Assembly: GCF_014649875.1 (NCBI RefSeq)
Contig: NZ_BMTW01000015.1
Coordinates: 123,242-187,241, forward strand
Source of the DNA: Streptomyces rubiginosohelvolus
Lineage (GTDB): Bacteria; Actinomycetota; Actinomycetes; Streptomycetales; Streptomycetaceae
Length of the DNA: 64,000 nucleotides
Direction: 5' to 3'
This document shows, piece by piece, positions 45,106-53,106 of the stretch; positions within the stretch are counted from its first letter, which is position 1, and each line of letters begins with the position of its first letter. The notes under the pieces were generated by a model. That model saw only the letters and a list, made by a program, of their open reading frames with translations, did no database searches and had not been told where the DNA came from. A program made the position numbers and the translations under genes.

Positions 45106-46392
45106 GTGGAAGAACATCCGGCAGAGCACATCACAGCGGTCGCGTCGCCGCCCGCCCGGGACGGCTCCGGCGGGCCGCCGCCGTCGCCGGGCGAGCCCGC
45201 CATCTGGTCCCGCAACTTCCGGTACTACTTCGTCGCCCGCAGCGCCGGCCTGCTCAGCTGGGCCATGCTGCCGGTCGCCGTCGCCGCCGGGCTGCTCATC
45301 GACGGGTACGGTCTGGACACCGCGGGCTACTCGATGGCCTTCCTGGTCGCCCCGTTCGCGGGCCTGGTGCTGTTCGGCGGGGTGCTCGCCGACCGGTTCA
45401 CCGCGCGCCGGATGATGATCGTCGCGGATCTGGCCAATCTCACCGCCCACATCCTGCTCGCCCTCCTGTTCCTTCACGGCATCGGTCACCTCGGGCAGCT
45501 GTACGCCCTGCTGGTGGTGGCCGGGACGGCGAACGCCCTGTTCCAGCCGGGCGCCTCCTCGACCGTTCCGCTGGTGTCCCGGGACGTGCAGGGCGCCAAC
45601 GGGGTGCTGCGGACCTCCGAGGCGATCACCGGTCTCGGCGGCCCCGCCCTGGCGGGCGTCCTCGTCGGATTCGGCTCCACCGGCTGGGTGATGGTGATCT
45701 CGGCCGTCGCCTACGGGACCAGCGCGGTCTGCCTGTACGTGCTCCGGCTGGGCGCGGTGCCCGCCCCGCCGCCCGGCGAGAGCCTGTGGCGCAATCTGGC
45801 CGTCGGCTGGCGGGAGTTCCGGGCGCGCGGCTGGCTCTGGGGCGTCATCGTGATCTGGATGTTCTACGCGGTGCTCTCCTGGGGGCCGCAGCTGTCGGTG
45901 GCCGCCGGGGTCATCGTGCCCGAGCACGGCGCGCGGTCCTTCGGCCTGATCAACGCCGCCCTGGGCGCCGGAACCGTCATCGGCGGCCTGCTGGCGATCC
46001 GCTACAAGCCCGAACGGCCGCTCGCGGCGGGGGCGGTGGCGATGCTGGCGTACCCCCTCTATCCGCTGGGCATCGTGCTCGGCCTGCCGGTCTGGGTGCT
46101 CGCCGCCGCCCAGGTCGTGGTCGGGGCCGGGATCGGCGTCTGGGGTGTCATGTGGGCCACCAGTGTGCAGACCCAGGTCCGGGGCGAGATGCTGAACCGC
46201 ATCCACGCCTACGAGGTCGCGGGCTCCGTCGGCATGTACCCGATCGGCAGTGCGCTGGCGGGCCCCGCGGTCGGAGCGTTCGGCACCGACCGGGTGCTCC
46301 TGACCGGTGTTGTCGTCTCCTTCCTCACCGCCACCGCCCTGCTGGCCGCCCGCCCGATCCGCACCCTGCGCCGGGTGCCGGACCGCCGCTGA
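45106..46392 (+). CDS. MFS transporter, 12-segment efflux type
   Basis: Integral membrane transporter, 428 aa, about 12 predicted segments. After a polar N-terminal tail (1-36) come RNFRYYFVARSAGLLSWAMLPVA, the motif-A loop GGVLADRFTARRMMIVADL, and LFQPGASSTVPLVSRDVQGAN. This layout is that of the MFS-3/BacE-like group of drug or metabolite exporters. GTG 45106 follows GAAGGATGGAACGAC. It lies 204 nt after the SARP-type regulator and may be its target (inference). Confidence 0.88.
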   Translation: MEEHPAEHITAVASPPARDGSGGPPPSPGEPAIWSRNFRYYFVARSAGLLSWAMLPVAVAAGLLIDGYGLDTAGYSMAFLVAPFAGLVLFGGVLADRFTARRMMIVADLANLTAHILLALLFLHGIGHLGQLYALLVVAGTANALFQPGASSTVPLVSRDVQGANGVLRTSEAITGLGGPALAGVLVGFGSTGWVMVISAVAYGTSAVCLYVLRLGAVPAPPPGESLWRNLAVGWREFRARGWLWGVIVIWMFYAVLSWGPQLSVAAGVIVPEHGARSFGLINAALGAGTVIGGLLAIRYKPERPLAAGAVAMLAYPLYPLGIVLGLPVWVLAAAQVVVGAGIGVWGVMWATSVQTQVRGEMLNRIHAYEVAGSVGMYPIGSALAGPAVGAFGTDRVLLTGVVVSFLTATALLAARPIRTLRRVPDRR

Positions 46393-46395
46393 GCG

Positions 46396-46596
46396 TCACG
46401 CCCGGTCCCGCCGGGGACGCGGCGGCGGACCGTACGCCTCGACCAGCGCGTTGCGCACGGCGTGCCGTCCCGCGTGGCGGAACGCCAGGGAGTGGGAGTC
46501 CACCTCGTGCACCTTGATGGACCGCAGGACCACCGCGACGGCCACGGTGGTTCCGGGGGTCCAGCTGGGAAGGTCCTCGGTTCGGTGGTCATGCAC
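46396..46596 (-). CDS. Hypothetical small protein, 66 aa
   Basis: Not recognised. It begins MHDHRTEDLPSWTPG and has a strand-helix centre (TTVAVAVVLRSIKVHEV, FRHAGRHAVRNALVEAYGP) before a basic Pro/Arg tail. Amino-acid composition is that of a real protein and unlike the overlapping frames. The start is GTG 46596, close to a TAGCGT box (46600-46605) on the same strand. Convergent with the MFS gene with only 3 nt between stops. Confidence 0.5.
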   Translation of the reverse strand: MHDHRTEDLPSWTPGTTVAVAVVLRSIKVHEVDSHSLAFRHAGRHAVRNALVEAYGPPPRPRRDRA

Positions 46597-46615
46597 CCCA
46601 CGCTAACGGCGCGCC

Positions 46616-46652
46616 GACAGCCTCCCCACGGAAGTTCCGCGGGGAGGCTGTC
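46616..46652 (-). terminator. Terminator downstream of ddaH
   Basis: Long hairpin: a 12-bp perfect stem (GACAGCCTCCCC at 46616-46627, complement at 46641-46652), continued after one mismatch by an inner CGGAA/TTCCG pair. It lies 34 nt past the ddaH stop. A partial copy of the right arm follows at 46663-46674. Confidence 0.7.
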
Positions 46653-46686
46653 CGTTGTTTTCGCGGGGAGGCCGTCCGTTCGTGCG

Positions 46687-47499
46687 TCAGGCGTCCCGGC
46701 GCAGCTCCAGCGTGCAGCACTTGACGCTGCCGCCTGCCTTGAGCAGCTCCGAGAGGTCCACCCCGATCGGGTTGAACCCGCGCTCACGCAACTGCGCGGC
46801 CAGCTCCGTGGCGTTCTGCGGCAGGACCACGTTGTACCCGTCCGACGTCGCGTTCAGCCCGAACACCTCGGCGTCGGCGGGGGTGGCGAGGAGGGCGTCC
46901 GGGAACAGCCGCTCCAGTACGGACCGGCTGCCGGGGGAGAAGGCCGCCGGGTAGTAGGCGACCGTCTTCTCGTCGAGCACGGTCAGGGCGGTGTCCAGGT
47001 GGTAGTAGTCGGGATCGACCAGGGTCAGCCCGATCACCGGGCGTCCGAAGTACTCCTGTGCCTCGTCGTGCGAGCGGGGGTCGCTGCGGAAGCCGGTGCC
47101 CGCCAGCAGCCAGTCGCCCGCCAGGAGATAGTCGCCCTCTCCCTCGTTGACGAAGGCGGCCGTACGCAGCTCCGGAAAGCCGTTGTCGCGCAGCCAGTTG
47201 TGGTAGGCGGGGCCTTCGGCGATGCGCTCGGCGTCGCGGAACCGGGCCACGAGGGCCCGTCCGTCGACGACCGTGGCGCCGTTGGCCGCGAAGACCATGT
47301 CGGGGAGGGAGGGGACGGGGTCGATCGTGTCGACGGTGTGCCCGAGGCTCAGGTAGACCTCGCGCAGCCGCTCCCACTGGGCGATGGCCAGCGGAGTGTC
47401 GACGGGCTTCGCCGGGTCCATCCACGGGTTGATGCAGTAGACCACGTCGAAGTAGGTGGGCCGGCACATGAGGTAGTGCCGGGCACGTGCGATACGCAT
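46687..47499 (-). CDS. ddaH: Dimethylargininase (N(G),N(G)-dimethylarginine dimethylaminohydrolase)
   Basis: Guanidino-modifying enzyme, 270 aa, hydrolysing methylated arginine (or arginine) to citrulline. Motifs: CINPWMDPAKPVDT near the N-terminus, the substrate loop PDMVFAANGATV, the catalytic histidine in DYYHLDTALTVLD, and the catalytic cysteine in the C-terminal GGSVKCCTLEL (Cys261 or Cys262). ATG 47499 starts it. The formyltransferase gene lies 19 nt upstream on the same strand, so both genes are probably one transcript under the iron-box promoter. Arginine deiminase is less likely because of length and motif details. Confidence 0.9.
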   Translation of the reverse strand: MRIARARHYLMCRPTYFDVVYCINPWMDPAKPVDTPLAIAQWERLREVYLSLGHTVDTIDPVPSLPDMVFAANGATVVDGRALVARFRDAERIAEGPAYHNWLRDNGFPELRTAAFVNEGEGDYLLAGDWLLAGTGFRSDPRSHDEAQEYFGRPVIGLTLVDPDYYHLDTALTVLDEKTVAYYPAAFSPGSRSVLERLFPDALLATPADAEVFGLNATSDGYNVVLPQNATELAAQLRERGFNPIGVDLSELLKAGGSVKCCTLELRRDA

Positions 47500-47518
47500 A
47501 TGGGGTGGGTCCCGATCG

Positions 47519-48463
47519 TCAGGGGCGGCCGGTGAGATATCCGCCCATCGAGGTGAAGTACTCGGTCGCGGGCAGCTCGCGGCCGTCTTCGGTCCGTACG
47601 CGGGTGATCGCCAGGCCGTGGTTGCGGCCGGTGCGGGCGTCGGCTCCGGCGACGATCACGACACCGTCGCCCTCGCGGTAGAAGACGCGGCCCGGGGTGC
47701 CGCCGTAGCGGCCCTCGGACACGACGGCCGAGACGACCTCGATCCGCCGCCCCCGGTGGTACGTGAAGGCGGCCGGGTACGGGGCCGACTGGGCGCGGAC
47801 CAGGCGCTCCAGGTCCTCGGCCGGCCAGTTCCAGTCGATGCGGATGTCCTCCTCGGCGCGCTTGTGGAAGAAGCTCGCCTTCGACCGGTCCTGCGGGGTG
47901 AACTCCTTCTGCCCGGAGGCGATCAGCCCGAGGGCCTCGACGGTGACCGGCGCGATCAGATCGACCGTGCGGTGGAAAAGGTCGGTCGCGGTGTCCGCCG
48001 GTCCCACGGGCACCGCCCGCTGGACGACGATGTCACCGGCGTCCAGCTCCTCGTCCATCATGTGGGCCGTGACGCCGACCTCCGGCTCGCCGTTGACGAG
48101 CGCCCAGATCAGCGGCGAGAAGCCCGCGTAGGCGGGCAGCAGCGAGTCATGGATGTTGAGCGTGCCGTGGACCGGCAGCGTGAAGATCTCCGGCGGCATC
48201 CACGTCCGCCAGTTGTTGGCCACGATGATGTCCGGGGCCACTTCCCGCAGCTGGTCCACGAGTTCGTCGTCCGGCCGGTTGCGGATGATCACGGGGACGC
48301 CGTGCTTCTCCGCGAGGTCGGCGACCGAGTCGCTCCAGATCTTCTCGTAGGCGTGCTCGCTCCGGGGATGGGTCACGACGGTCACCACGTCGTGCTCGGA
48401 GTCCAGCAGGGCTTGCAGGGTGCGATGGCCCCAGGTCTGGTATCCGAACATGACGACCCGCAT
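47519..48463 (-). CDS. Formyltransferase (methionyl-tRNA formyltransferase-like), candidate siderophore N-formyltransferase
   Basis: 10-formyltetrahydrofolate-dependent formyltransferase, 314 aa. The catalytic segment HGTLNIHDSLLPAYAGFSP contains the Asn and His of the family with the SLLP signature; the C-terminal region resembles the OB-like domain of Fmt (GGTPGRVFYREGDGVVIVAG). Housekeeping fmt usually lies beside def or priA; this one lies with ddaH and behind an iron-box candidate, which points to formylation of hydroxyornithine for a hydroxamate siderophore, as done by CchA in coelichelin synthesis (inference). No NRPS gene is in the window. ATG 48463 follows a perfect AAGGAGG. Confidence 0.85.
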   Translation of the reverse strand: MRVVMFGYQTWGHRTLQALLDSEHDVVTVVTHPRSEHAYEKIWSDSVADLAEKHGVPVIIRNRPDDELVDQLREVAPDIIVANNWRTWMPPEIFTLPVHGTLNIHDSLLPAYAGFSPLIWALVNGEPEVGVTAHMMDEELDAGDIVVQRAVPVGPADTATDLFHRTVDLIAPVTVEALGLIASGQKEFTPQDRSKASFFHKRAEEDIRIDWNWPAEDLERLVRAQSAPYPAAFTYHRGRRIEVVSAVVSEGRYGGTPGRVFYREGDGVVIVAGADARTGRNHGLAITRVRTEDGRELPATEYFTSMGGYLTGRP

Positions 48464-48501
48464 GAAGGTGCCTCCTTGGAAAGCGATGACCGGCGCTTCA
48501 G

Positions 48502-48520
48502 TAAAGCAAGGCTTACCTAA
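48502..48520. promoter_or_regulatory. Candidate DmdR/DtxR iron box
   Basis: The 19-bp element, read on the minus strand as TTAGGTAAGCCTTGCTTTA, matches most positions of the Streptomyces iron box TTAGGTTAGGCTCACCTAA. It lies 38 nt upstream of the formyltransferase start, where DmdR1 would repress in iron-rich conditions. The gene on the other side (amidohydrolase) starts 155 nt away. Confidence 0.65.
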
Positions 48521-48675
48521 GATCACAACGGCCCATGATTCACAGGGAGGTTGACAGCCGACGACGGCCGGAAACACACCCTCACGTCGACAGGAAGGGG
48601 CGAGCGGGTTAACTTGACCCGGCCCGCTCTCCGGCCGCGCGCCGTGGGTCCGAACGCGACGGGGAGGGACCTCCC

Positions 48676-50253
48676 ATGCTCTGTACGAGGCTGACGAACG
48701 CGCGCTTCCGCACGATGGACCCCTGCCACCCCGTCGCCCACGACCTGGGGATCTGGCGCGGACGGATCGTCGGCCTGGACGACGCCGTGACCTCCCTGCC
48801 CGCCCGCGAGACCGTCGACCTGGGCGGGGCGACCGTGCTGCCCGGCTTCATCGACAGCCATGTCCACCTCGCCTGGGCCGGGTTGAAGGCCGGAACGCCG
48901 AGCGTCGCCCCGTGCGAACGGATCGAGGACATCCTCGCCGTGGTGGACGCGGCGGCCCGGCGGCCCGCCCCTCCCGGCGCCTGGGTGGATGTGGCCGGAT
49001 ATGACCAGCGGTCCCTGGGTCGGCATCTGACCTCCGCCGAACTGGACCGGGTCAGCCACGGCCGCAAGGTCTTCCTGATGCACGACTCCGGGCACGCCTG
49101 CGTCGTCAACACCGCGGTGCTGGACCTGCTGCCGGCCGGGACCCCGCACGAGGACGGCTTCCTCGCCGAGAGCGCCATGACCACCGCCCGCCGGCTCCGG
49201 CTCCCGTACTCCCAGGAGGAGCTGGCCGACGCGATCGAGCTCGCCGCCCGCGCCTGCCTGGACGAGGGGATCACCGGCTGCGCGGAGGCGGGCATCGGCG
49301 GCGGACTCCTCGGCCACAGCCCCGTCGAACTGGGCGCCTACCAACTGCTCCGGGACCGCGGCCGGCTGCCCCTGCGGGTCCAGCTCATGGCCTCCGGCGA
49401 CACCCTGCGCCCCCGCGCGGCACACACCGACGACGGGTTCACCCAGGCCCTGGACCTCGGCCTGCGCACCGGATTCGGCGACGACTGGCTGTCGCTCGGC
49501 GCGCTCAAGATCTACACCGACGGCGGGATGATGGCCCGTACGGCGGCGCTCACCTCCCCGTACGAGGGGACGAGCGACAACGTCGGCCGCTTCCAGGACG
49601 ACCCGGAACGCCTCACCGCCCTCATCGTCGACGGCCACCTCGCCGGCTGGCAGCTCGCCGTCCACGCCATCGGCGACCGCGCCGCCGACCTCGCCCTGGA
49701 CGCCCTGGAGCGGGCGCAGAAGCTGCGGCCCCGCCCGGACGCGCGCCACCGCATCGAGCACGCCGGGCTGATCCGCCCCGACCAGCTGCCCCGGTTCGCG
49801 GCGCTGGGTGTGAGCGCGGTGGTCCAGCCCAACTTCCTGCGCCACTTCGGCGACGACTACGCGACCGTGATGGGCCAGGAGCGGGCGGGCTGGATGTACC
49901 GGGGGAGGGGCTTCCTGGACCACGGCGTCGCGCTCGTCGGCAGCTCGGACCGCCCCGTCACGGACGGCGCACCCCTGCGCGCGATCCAGTTCATGGTCGA
50001 ACGCGCCTCCACCTCGGGCCGTCTCGTCGGCCCGGACGAGGCCGTCACCGTCGACGAGGCGCTGCGTGCCTACACGGTCGCCGGCGCCCACGCCTGCCGG
50101 TGGGAGGGCGCGGCGGGCGCCCTCGCGCCGGGGATGCGTGCCGACCTGGTGGTGCTGGGCGACGACCCGCACCGCGTGGACCCCTCCCGGATCGGGGACA
50201 TCGAGATCGTCCGGACCTTCGTGGACGGCCGGGACGCCCGCGCCGAGGCGTGA
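48676..50253 (+). CDS. Amidohydrolase (YtcJ/NfdA-like, metal-dependent)
   Basis: A 525-aa member of the amidohydrolase superfamily, subgroup 3 (YtcJ, N-substituted formamide deformylase). Metal-site motifs: GFIDSHVHLAWAG (HXH), ALKIYTDGGMMARTAAL, HAIGDRAADLALD, RIEHAGLI and the final aspartate in VGSSDRPVTDGAPL. Such enzymes hydrolyse amides or formamides in the cytosol; the substrate is unknown. ATG 48676 follows GGGAGGG. It is divergent from the iron-box-controlled formyltransferase; formamide chemistry on both sides may be chance. The C-terminal WEGAAGALAPGMRADLVVL is the usual composite-domain end. Confidence 0.87.
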   Translation: MLCTRLTNARFRTMDPCHPVAHDLGIWRGRIVGLDDAVTSLPARETVDLGGATVLPGFIDSHVHLAWAGLKAGTPSVAPCERIEDILAVVDAAARRPAPPGAWVDVAGYDQRSLGRHLTSAELDRVSHGRKVFLMHDSGHACVVNTAVLDLLPAGTPHEDGFLAESAMTTARRLRLPYSQEELADAIELAARACLDEGITGCAEAGIGGGLLGHSPVELGAYQLLRDRGRLPLRVQLMASGDTLRPRAAHTDDGFTQALDLGLRTGFGDDWLSLGALKIYTDGGMMARTAALTSPYEGTSDNVGRFQDDPERLTALIVDGHLAGWQLAVHAIGDRAADLALDALERAQKLRPRPDARHRIEHAGLIRPDQLPRFAALGVSAVVQPNFLRHFGDDYATVMGQERAGWMYRGRGFLDHGVALVGSSDRPVTDGAPLRAIQFMVERASTSGRLVGPDEAVTVDEALRAYTVAGAHACRWEGAAGALAPGMRADLVVLGDDPHRVDPSRIGDIEIVRTFVDGRDARAEA

Positions 50254-50269
50254 CGCTACGCTCGACGCC

Positions 50270-50620
50270 ATGGGTACGGGGACGAGGGGAAGCGGGACGG
50301 ACGCCGCGTGGGTGACCGTCGTGTCGTACGAGAACCTGCCGGGCTGCCCGCGCCCCCCGGCGGCCCTCCGCGCTTGACTGCGTGACCGCGGCATCGACTG
50401 GATGCCCTTCGTCGGGGAGCTGATCCACTGCGATCTCGCCTGCGGCATCGGCGCGGACGGGCACTGGCGCGGCTGGTACACCGTCCGGGTCGACGCCGAC
50501 GCGCTGCGCACCCTGGGCCTGCACCCCGATCAGTCCACCTCGGTGATCACCGCGCCCTCCCCGCCGCGCTGGTGGCACGCCGCCGCCGAGCGTAACGCCG
50601 AACGGCGACCCGGGGGCTGA
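50270..50620 (+). pseudogene. Small gene interrupted by one in-frame TGA
   Basis: One frame from ATG 50270 to the stop at 50620 encodes a plausible 116-aa protein (WVTVVSYENLPGCP, then RGIDWMPFVGELIHCDLACG, HWRGWYTVRVDADALRTLGL) except for a single TGA at 50375-50377. Coding character continues without shift on both sides, so TGG (Trp) to TGA is the simplest explanation. A TACGCT box lies 7 nt before the ATG, as for leaderless genes. No selenocysteine-type hairpin is obvious after the TGA. Otherwise only the distal part (ATG 50402) would be translated. Function unknown. Confidence 0.6.
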
Positions 50621-50873
50621 CGGACACTCCGCCCGCGGTGCGCGCCAAATCCCCTCGTGCCGAAGCCCGTTGAGCTCCGTCGGCCGGTAGACGCGTGTCA
50701 CCCCGCGAGGGGGCGGCAGAACAATGCATCGCCCTTTTCGTGTTATTTAGGACGAATCGGGTCATTGGCCCGTAGGTTGGGGAGAAACGCCACCCGGGTG
50801 GCGTCCTGTGCCCCCCGACCCACCACCGACAGGGGGCCGGGCGGCAGGTCATGAACGAGGAAAGGCAGGGCAG

Positions 50874-52133
50874 GTGAACGTGCTGGGGATCATCGCCTCC
50901 GGTGTGGCCGCGCTGTTCATCACGGTCGCACTCGCCAAGAGTGCCCGCCGCGTTGCGCTCCGCCCGCACGTCCCGAACGAACCGGGCGGGCGTGCGCCAC
51001 GGGCCGGTGTACTGCGCAGGACGGGCGGCGCGACGGCCGTGCTCGGTGTGGGCACGGCGACCGGAGTGGCCCTGTGGCTCGGGGCGGCGGACGACGCTGC
51101 GGGCTCCGTCGGAGGGCTGCTCGCCGGGGCCGGGATCGTGGCGGCCCTCGGTCTCGTCCACGACCTGAAGCCGCTGTGGACCGCCCTGCGCCTCGGCGCC
51201 CAGACCGCCGCCGCGATCCTCGTCGTCTGCCTGGCCGGGCTCCCACCGGCGGCGGGTGTCCTGGCCGCGCTCTGGATCGTCCTCGTCACCAACGCCTTCG
51301 CCCTGCTCGACCACGCCGACGGACTGCTCACCGCCGTCGGACTGGTCACCGCCGCCGGACTGCTCGCGTGCGCCCTCGTCGGCGGGGACCCCGCTCTCGC
51401 GCTGCTGCCGACGACCCTGGTGGCGGGCCTCGCCGGCTTCCTGCTCCACACCTGGCACCCCGCACGCCTCCGGCTCGGCGCGACCGGTGCGCAGTTCACC
51501 GGATTCGCCCTGGCCGCCTCCGGCGCGCTGATCCTGGCGGCCGCCCCGTCGGGCCGCGCCGCCTGGGCCGCGCTGCCGGCCCTGGCCACGGTGGCCCTCG
51601 CCGACAGCGTCCTGGTCCTGATCTCCCGCCGTCGCGCGGCACGTTCCCCGCTGCGCGACACGGACGACCACATCGCGCACCGCCTGCGCCGGGTCCGTGT
51701 CACCGTGCCGGGCGCCGCGGTCCTGACCGCTCTGTGGGCGGCGGTGCCCGTGGCGACCGGGACCCTGGTGTACGCGGAGCTGCTGCACCCCGCGTTCCTC
51801 CTCCTGCCCCTGGCGGGGACGGCGGCCGCCGTGTTCGCGCTGCTCAGGATCCCGGCGTACGGCTCGCCCCGCACGGCCCCGCCCCGTACGGGCTCCTCCC
51901 GTACGGCCTCGTCCGGCGCGGCCCCGTCCCGTACGGCCGCCGCCCGACGTGTCCAGGCGTCCGGCGGCGGCGCCGCGATCCCCGCAGCGACCTCCGCACC
52001 GGGCGCCAAGGCCTCGGCTCCGGGCCAGGGCGCCCCCGCCGCCAGGACCGCCGCGGGGCACCCCACCGTCCCGCCTCCGCCCACCGGTCGCCCCCCGGCC
52101 GAAGCCGCCACGGCCGCGGCCGAACGGGGCTGA
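50874..52133 (+). CDS. MraY/WecA-like membrane glycosyl-phosphate transferase (GT4-type)
   Basis: Polytopic membrane protein, 419 aa, about 10 predicted segments. It resembles the MraY/WecA family that moves a sugar phosphate onto undecaprenyl phosphate: GLVHDLKPLWTALRLGAQ corresponds to the first conserved loop, and VTNAFALLDHADGLLTAVGLVTA to the NXXNXXDXXDG motif, with the second Asn replaced by Ala. The C-terminal 75 residues are a disordered Pro/Arg/Thr/Ala tail. GTG 50874 follows GGCAGGG. The 253 nt before it contain an AT-richer stretch around 50735-50760 likely to be its promoter. Convergent with a family 2 glycosyltransferase gene. Confidence 0.75.
   Translation: MNVLGIIASGVAALFITVALAKSARRVALRPHVPNEPGGRAPRAGVLRRTGGATAVLGVGTATGVALWLGAADDAAGSVGGLLAGAGIVAALGLVHDLKPLWTALRLGAQTAAAILVVCLAGLPPAAGVLAALWIVLVTNAFALLDHADGLLTAVGLVTAAGLLACALVGGDPALALLPTTLVAGLAGFLLHTWHPARLRLGATGAQFTGFALAASGALILAAAPSGRAAWAALPALATVALADSVLVLISRRRAARSPLRDTDDHIAHRLRRVRVTVPGAAVLTALWAAVPVATGTLVYAELLHPAFLLLPLAGTAAAVFALLRIPAYGSPRTAPPRTGSSRTASSGAAPSRTAAARRVQASGGGAAIPAATSAPGAKASAPGQGAPAARTAAGHPTVPPPPTGRPPAEAATAAAERG
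51868..51944 (+). repeat. Short direct repeats in the tail of the MraY-like gene
   Basis: The unit CCCGTACGG (with variants CCCGCACGG, TCCGGCGCGG) occurs several times at 10-20 nt spacing and encodes the Pro-Arg-Thr-Ala-rich tail. It probably arose by slippage and lies outside the membrane domain. Confidence 0.6.
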
Positions 52134-52149
52134 CACTGCCCGGCCCCGA

Positions 52150-53037
52150 TCACCCCCGCAGCCGCCCGACCGTCGCGCGGGCCGCGGTGCGCGCGTACGG
52201 GGAGACCATCAGATACGGCGCCCACGGCCAGGTGTGCCGCAGGCAGTACACCCACCACTGGCGCGGCGGCAGCTCCCGCACGGAGGTCACCCGGCGCAGC
52301 GCCTCCCGGACGCCGATCCCCGGCTCCCGGCTCCCGGGAGCCGCCGGTCCGTCCACGCACTCGCCGGCATGGCCCGGTGCGACGAACGCGGCCACTCCGG
52401 CCCGTCGCGCGCGCCGGCCGTGGTCGTAGTCGCCCATCCGGTGGCGGAAGACCTTGTCGGGGTCGCCGACGAGGTCGTACACGGCACGGGGCACCAGGAC
52501 CACCCGTCCGTCGTACGTGTCGCAGCGCTCGGGCCGGTGCGCGCCGGGTTCGACGAGCGTCAGGGACCAGCCCCGCCGTCCGGAGTACACCGTGTCCCCG
52601 TACGCGTTGCGCACCGCGCCGACGACGACCGCGTCGGACCCGGCCGCTTCCGAGGTGCGCAACAGCGTCGCGAGGGCGTCCCGGAAGAGCTCCACGCCGT
52701 CGTCGAGCCACAGCTGATGCGTCCACGCGTGGCTCGGGCCGCCCGGGGTGCCGTCGAGCGGGCCGCCGCCCCCGCCGCCGCTGCGGCTGTTCCGGCTCGC
52801 GATGCGCAGCGCCTGGTTGCGGGAGACGTCCGCGCCCACCGCCATGACCTCCACCGCCGGATGACGCAGCCGCACCGCCTCCGGCGTACCGTCGGTGCTG
52901 CCGGTGTCCACGAGATGCACACCCAGCGTCGTCCGGGCGGGGAGGCCCCGCTGCTCCTCCAGGGCGCGCAGCGCGGACAGCGTCCGCGCGCGGCGGTCGT
53001 GACTTGTCATCAGCACGGCCAGGTGGACGGGGTGCAC
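52150..53037 (-). CDS. Family 2 glycosyltransferase
   Basis: GT-A fold glycosyltransferase, 295 aa. N-terminal VHLAVLMTSHDRRARTLSALRAL with VHLVDTGSTDGTPEAVR is the nucleotide-sugar-binding part; the DXD-like metal motif is WLDDGVELF, after a glycine-rich insert GGGGGGPLDGTPGG at about residue 88. Later ARRAGVAAFVAPGHAGECVDG is typical of the acceptor side. Likely acts on a cell-surface glycan at the inner membrane face. GTG 53037 follows GAGGAG. Convergent with the MraY-like gene (16 nt between stops), so both may serve one envelope pathway though not one transcript. Confidence 0.88.
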   Translation of the reverse strand: MHPVHLAVLMTSHDRRARTLSALRALEEQRGLPARTTLGVHLVDTGSTDGTPEAVRLRHPAVEVMAVGADVSRNQALRIASRNSRSGGGGGGPLDGTPGGPSHAWTHQLWLDDGVELFRDALATLLRTSEAAGSDAVVVGAVRNAYGDTVYSGRRGWSLTLVEPGAHRPERCDTYDGRVVLVPRAVYDLVGDPDKVFRHRMGDYDHGRRARRAGVAAFVAPGHAGECVDGPAAPGSREPGIGVREALRRVTSVRELPPRQWWVYCLRHTWPWAPYLMVSPYARTAARATVGRLRG

Positions 53038-53106
53038 AGCGGGCTCCTCAGCTCCTGAGTCTCATCATTCATGCATAAAAGCTGATATTCCGCATAGGCT
53101 GGGTGG

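Noticed and set aside
50375..50377. TGA as a selenocysteine codon
   Set aside because: No clear stem-loop follows at the proper distance, neighbouring sequence fits Trp, and the protein has no redox motif.
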